Notes under the pieces: generated by a model
Seen by the model: the letters and a program-made list of their open reading frames with translations, nothing else
The model's database searches: none
Told to the model about the DNA's origin: nothing
Part shown: in pieces, positions 60,401 through 64,000 of the stretch
Layout: each line of letters opens with the position of its first letter
Numbering within the stretch: position 1 is the stretch's first letter
DNA from: Ganoderma boninense
Taxonomy: Eukaryota; Basidiomycota; Agaricomycetes; Polyporales; Polyporaceae
Assembly (NCBI GenBank): GCA_002900995.3
Contig: CM035308.1
Span: 1,054,001 to 1,118,000, forward strand
Direction: 5' to 3'
DNA: 64,000 bases
Translations under genes and position numbers: made by a program

Positions 60401-63400
60401 CAGGTTCAACGCATGAGCGACACGGCGCGCCACCCCTGGCAATATCGACTAACGGCTTACCTTCGTTACGGGAGGTCAACAGGGTCGCGTCGGGTACGTC
60501 GCAGATATCCCGCCACGCGCCCCGAGCCTCCCCGAACCGACAGCTGGACTGGATAACTGAGTTATACTTCGTTAGTGGCGCAGCGCAAGCGGAGAGCGAA
60601 GGAGGAGCCGCGCACAGAAGAGGAAGGACACGAACGCCCATGCGGCTGAAACGTGGCGGACATCACATCACTCGCTGCCCGATTGGCCGCCAGTGATTGG
60701 CCGCCTCCGCAAGGCAGAACGAGATTCGACGTCGCTTGGGCTCTTGCCTTCTGCCCCGCGCCCGATCTCGATCGCTCTTCACCGTCTGGTGTTGGTTGGC
60801 GCCGAGGGGCAGGCGCCTCCGAGGGCTGCCCCGCGTGCTGCCCTCGGTTGCGTCGGTCTAAATCCGTGAAAACATTCTCCCGGCGCTCGCCCGTCGCGTT
60901 GCGCAGGCTCGGTCGTCCTGGCTATCAGCCTGTCACTGCTCCTGGTGCTATAGAGACTCCTGCATATCCGCAACGAGGCTCTCCGCCTCCGGATTTGCAC
61001 ACTCCCCCACAGGCGTCCAACACGCGCAGACAACGGTACTCGGGCGGGAAGAAGATAAGCCCCTCGAGGCTCGCATCGAGCGCAAGAGCGGCCTCGCGTC
61101 CGCGCGTGATTTGTATGTGGGCGTACGTGCGTACGTACGTACATACGCAGAGCGTGATGCATGATCGGCCACTGACAAACCCGTCTGAATTCGCCTTGAA
61201 TTTGTCAGTAGACCTCGCACCCGGGCCCGCTGGCACTGGGTATGGCCTACCCGACGACCGGTTACGTTGTCGGTCCCTGCAGAACGCCATAACACTCACG
61301 GGGGCGTCCTTCGCATGCAGGGTGCGGCGCCGCGCGCAACGCCGACGCCGCAGCGTCCCCCACCGAAACGACTTCTTCAGTGCCAAGCAGGGCCTTCGCG
61401 GCCACCTCGCACCGCGTCGGCTTTACGCAGACAACGCCGCGCTCCACGGTCTCACTGGGCACCGCTTCGAAGGGGCCACAGCTTGCCATTGGCCGCCATC
61501 CGAAGAAGCAGAAGGCGGCGAAGAGCAAGTCCCTATGCGATGTATGCCTGTAGGGGTCACAGGATGCGGAGTGCGCGAATGAATGGGATTCATCCGGAGC
61601 GCTTACCGTGTTCCTGTCCGCGGGAGTGAGCAAAGGCGCAATGGTGGGAGGTCACCGGTCAGTATCGGCCAGTCCTGGGTATGTTTTAAGCATGTTATCG
61701 CGCCGGACCCGGCAGTACTGACACCCCGAGTATGAGGCATTGCTCGCTGTGGGCGGTATTGTTTAGGTTACCTTGGACGTTCCCGAGTCCCTGCAAAGGA
61801 AACCATCAAGCCTCGGCGGAGCACAACCTGCAGGCGGCGGTGTGCTCTGTTCGGGTCCAGGGTATGCCACAACGTTAACGTCGCTGACTGAGCCTCTCGT
61901 TTCGCTCCCGCAGAGGCCAGATCGAGTCCCGCAGCAAGGCAACATGATGAATGGAGCGAGCGTGCAGCCGAGTACCCCGCATAGGGAGACGGTAGGTTAA
62001 CAAGCTCGTTTGGCGTATGTTTAGCTGAATGTTGGAAGGTGAAGTGAACCTGTCGCTGCGCCTCTGGAAACGGGGCAGGGCAGCTGCCGCGGATGGTTGA
62101 GTGCCGGGTGCCGAACCGGTCGCAGGCCATCGGACCGCGCGTTCTATGGGTCCGTTCTGCGAAGCTACTCAGCAGGCCGGCACTTTGCGCACGTTCGCTG
62201 CATGGCTTCCGGAGAGGCCATGTTAGGTATGCCTACTACTCGTTCCGGTCGCGAGCTGGTGCTGATTCCCCGCCTGCAGCCAGGCTGAAGCTTCGATTAT
62301 TCAGCTTCGCTCAGTCAGCATTCGACGCTGCTGCGGGGCACTTCCTCGAATACTTTCCTTCGTTTCGGAAGGCCCATCAATAGAGTGAAACTGCTTCGCG
62401 CCTTCGTCCTATACTCCGCCCAGCCACGAGGCCATGAAGGCGCAATGTATCGACGTCGAGCTTGCGCAAGTAGTATAGACTACGGGATCCGATGAGTCTA
62501 AATGAACGGTTTTCTCACCGGGCATGATAACTGTGCTCACATTACTCCCTCTGGCCTGTTTAGACAGGTCCCCCGTGGCGGTGGGAAGGTTGCAGGGGGC
62601 CATTGGTCGCGGTGGGGGCCGAGTAAGATGCCAGATGATGGCAAATTCTTGCGAATTCTAGGATATTGACGTCAAGTACACGATCGATTGCGGGGGATTT
62701 GCTGCACGGCATGCCACAAGAGCTGTCGATCGCACTCGGTACGGGATCTTCCACGGCATATCTCTTCCTTGCTTCTTCCTCGCTCGCCTTGCGCTTCTGT
62801 GCTGCACTTCTGTCCTTCGCCAACGTGCACTCTAAGACGGTAAGTGAGGGGAGCTAAGCTTTGTGTGTTGACAGAGGCCGCTTGACTTTTGTTCAGGCAA
62901 GCCCCGGCGCATGGGAGCCACGAGCAAGCGTGATAGACATGGACGCGCCGCGATTCTCAAGAGGACGCGGTCTGAGAGACAGACATCGACCATACCGCAT
63001 TCGTCCTGGCACGGGACCGACCGTGTCGCCGCCGTACTCACCGTCGCCCCCTCCCTCGCCCACCCGTGTGCTCTCGTGCGCGGCCGTAGCTCTCGGATGC
63101 GCACTGCGACCAACCTCTTCCCAGGCACCGACCTTATCCGAGTGCGGTCGTATGCTCGCATTCGAGCAGTTTCGGCATTCTTGCATGGTCCGAGCAGTAT
63201 CTCGCTCACGCCGTCTTTCATCTGGAGCAATCAGGCCATCTTGCTCGCGCTATCTATGCACGTTGAGTAATCCACGCGGCCCGCCCGAGCCTCCCCCGCA
63301 GACTGCCCACTCAGCGTTCTCAGGCCAGCATCGCATCATCCAGCGCTGTTGCTGCTAGGAACCAATGGCTGTATGCGCCTCTCCCAGTTCGCAACCTGCT

Positions 63401-64000
63401 TCTCACCATGGTGCTAGCAGCTCCGCATCCGAACAGGAGAACGAGCATCAGCAGTCGTGCGTCTCGCGTCCTTCTCGGGCGTGTGTTTGCTAAGTCTCTT
63501 CTAGGACTTATCAGATGACCCATCGAGGTGCAGACTCCGACACTTGTCATCGCTCTCCAGGATGGCAAGATCACACCGCCCCATCCTACCTCCGCGCGAG
63601 CTCGGAACAGTGACCTTTCCCCGCATCCGTCGCCTACCAGACGACGAGCCGCGCCGCGAGATGCTACCGTACTTATCGACCACATCTCCGCTCGGCCATA
63701 CGAGTGTGACAGCTCCGAGAATGGCGGTTCGGACTTGGCCAACAGTCAAGAACGCTCGCCATCAGCAGTCCCCATTCAGTTCCCCGCGCATTGCTTGCTC
63801 GGGGCAATGTTGCACTGCCTGTTAGGTACGGATAGCACCTCCTTCTCAAAGCCCGTGTTAATGAAACAGGTCTTCTATCGTTTGAACTGCGACGGTTGGG
63901 CCGGGAGATCGGCATCTCTTCAATCTCTTCAAAACACCAGCAAAAGCTCCTGTGATTCAGTCCGAACCCATCTAATTCATCCCAGACAACGAACAACACG
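57431..64000. other. Gene-poor right end
   Basis: No gene can be supported over 6.5 kb. Frames up to 309 codons (60653-61582 plus) overlap frames on the other strand and look like chance. A lysine/glutamate-rich minus-strand stretch at 62560-62823 (KDRSAAQKRKASEEEARKRY) is protein-like but has no ATG. A CRE octamer TGACGTCA lies at 62667-62674. Confidence 0.4.
61115..61148 (+). repeat. CGTA microsatellite
   Basis: An imperfect run of CGTA units (GTACGTACGTACGTACATACG-like) about 30 bases long, interrupted by a G and an A change. Confidence 0.8.

Noticed and set aside
60653..61582. 309-codon plus-strand ORF
   Set aside because: P/R-rich translation, overlapped by minus-strand frames and spanning a CGTA microsatellite; no family.

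Overview
The window is nuclear DNA of a filamentous basidiomycete, most likely an Agaricomycete. Genes are split by many 41-90 nt GT-AG introns, coding DNA is GC-rich, a canonical histone H3 gene is interrupted by introns, and there are tandem P450 genes next to F-box-like genes of the kind expanded in mushroom-forming fungi. No genus can be named from the sequence. All exon structures below were read by hand from splice signals and conserved protein blocks, without alignment software.

Layout. 0.3-1.5 kb: a decayed F-box-like pseudogene (-). 2.0-23 kb: a housekeeping-rich segment with mitochondrial FAD glycerol-3-phosphate dehydrogenase GUT2 (+), histone H3 (-), an S/T-rich single-pass membrane protein (+), an unknown protein with a conserved C-terminus (+), RNA polymerase III subunit RPC11 (-), an SPRY protein (+), a Golgi GDA1/CD39 nucleotidase (-), a Gcn4-type bZIP factor (-) and a BCH/Sec14-like plus RhoGAP protein (-). 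23.2-24.0 kb: a class I methyltransferase (+). 24.4-38.7 kb: an accessory cluster of four F-box-like genes and two cytochromes P450. Its core is the unit [F-box-like gene (+), P450 gene (-)] present twice in tandem, followed by two more F-box-like genes (-). 39.4-41.0 kb: a 12-exon mitochondrial carrier (+). 54.1-55.9 kb: a large Ecl1-like zinc protein (-). 41.0-54.1 kb and 55.9-64.0 kb hold no gene I can support, a sharp contrast with the dense left half.

How the genes relate. GUT2 feeds cytosolic glycerol-3-phosphate electrons to the respiratory chain. H3 and RPC11 serve chromatin and Pol III transcription. GDA1 clears nucleoside diphosphates in the Golgi. The bZIP factor is probably the amino-acid-starvation regulator and has candidate binding sites for its own protein family in its leader. 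The P450/F-box cluster looks like a recently duplicating, partly decaying accessory block: one F-box copy carries a 20-bp tandem duplication that breaks its frame, and another copy is a pseudogene about 23 kb from the cluster.

Most notable observations: the duplicated P450/F-box module; the 20-bp frameshifting duplication; very small exons (7 nt in RPC11, 10 and 11 nt in the carrier, 14 nt in both P450s at the I-helix); an 11-bp perfect inverted repeat that places the histone H3 TATA box in its loop; an H3 tail one residue longer between K27 and the K36 equivalent; and frame-preserving stop-free introns of exactly 54 nt in three unrelated genes.
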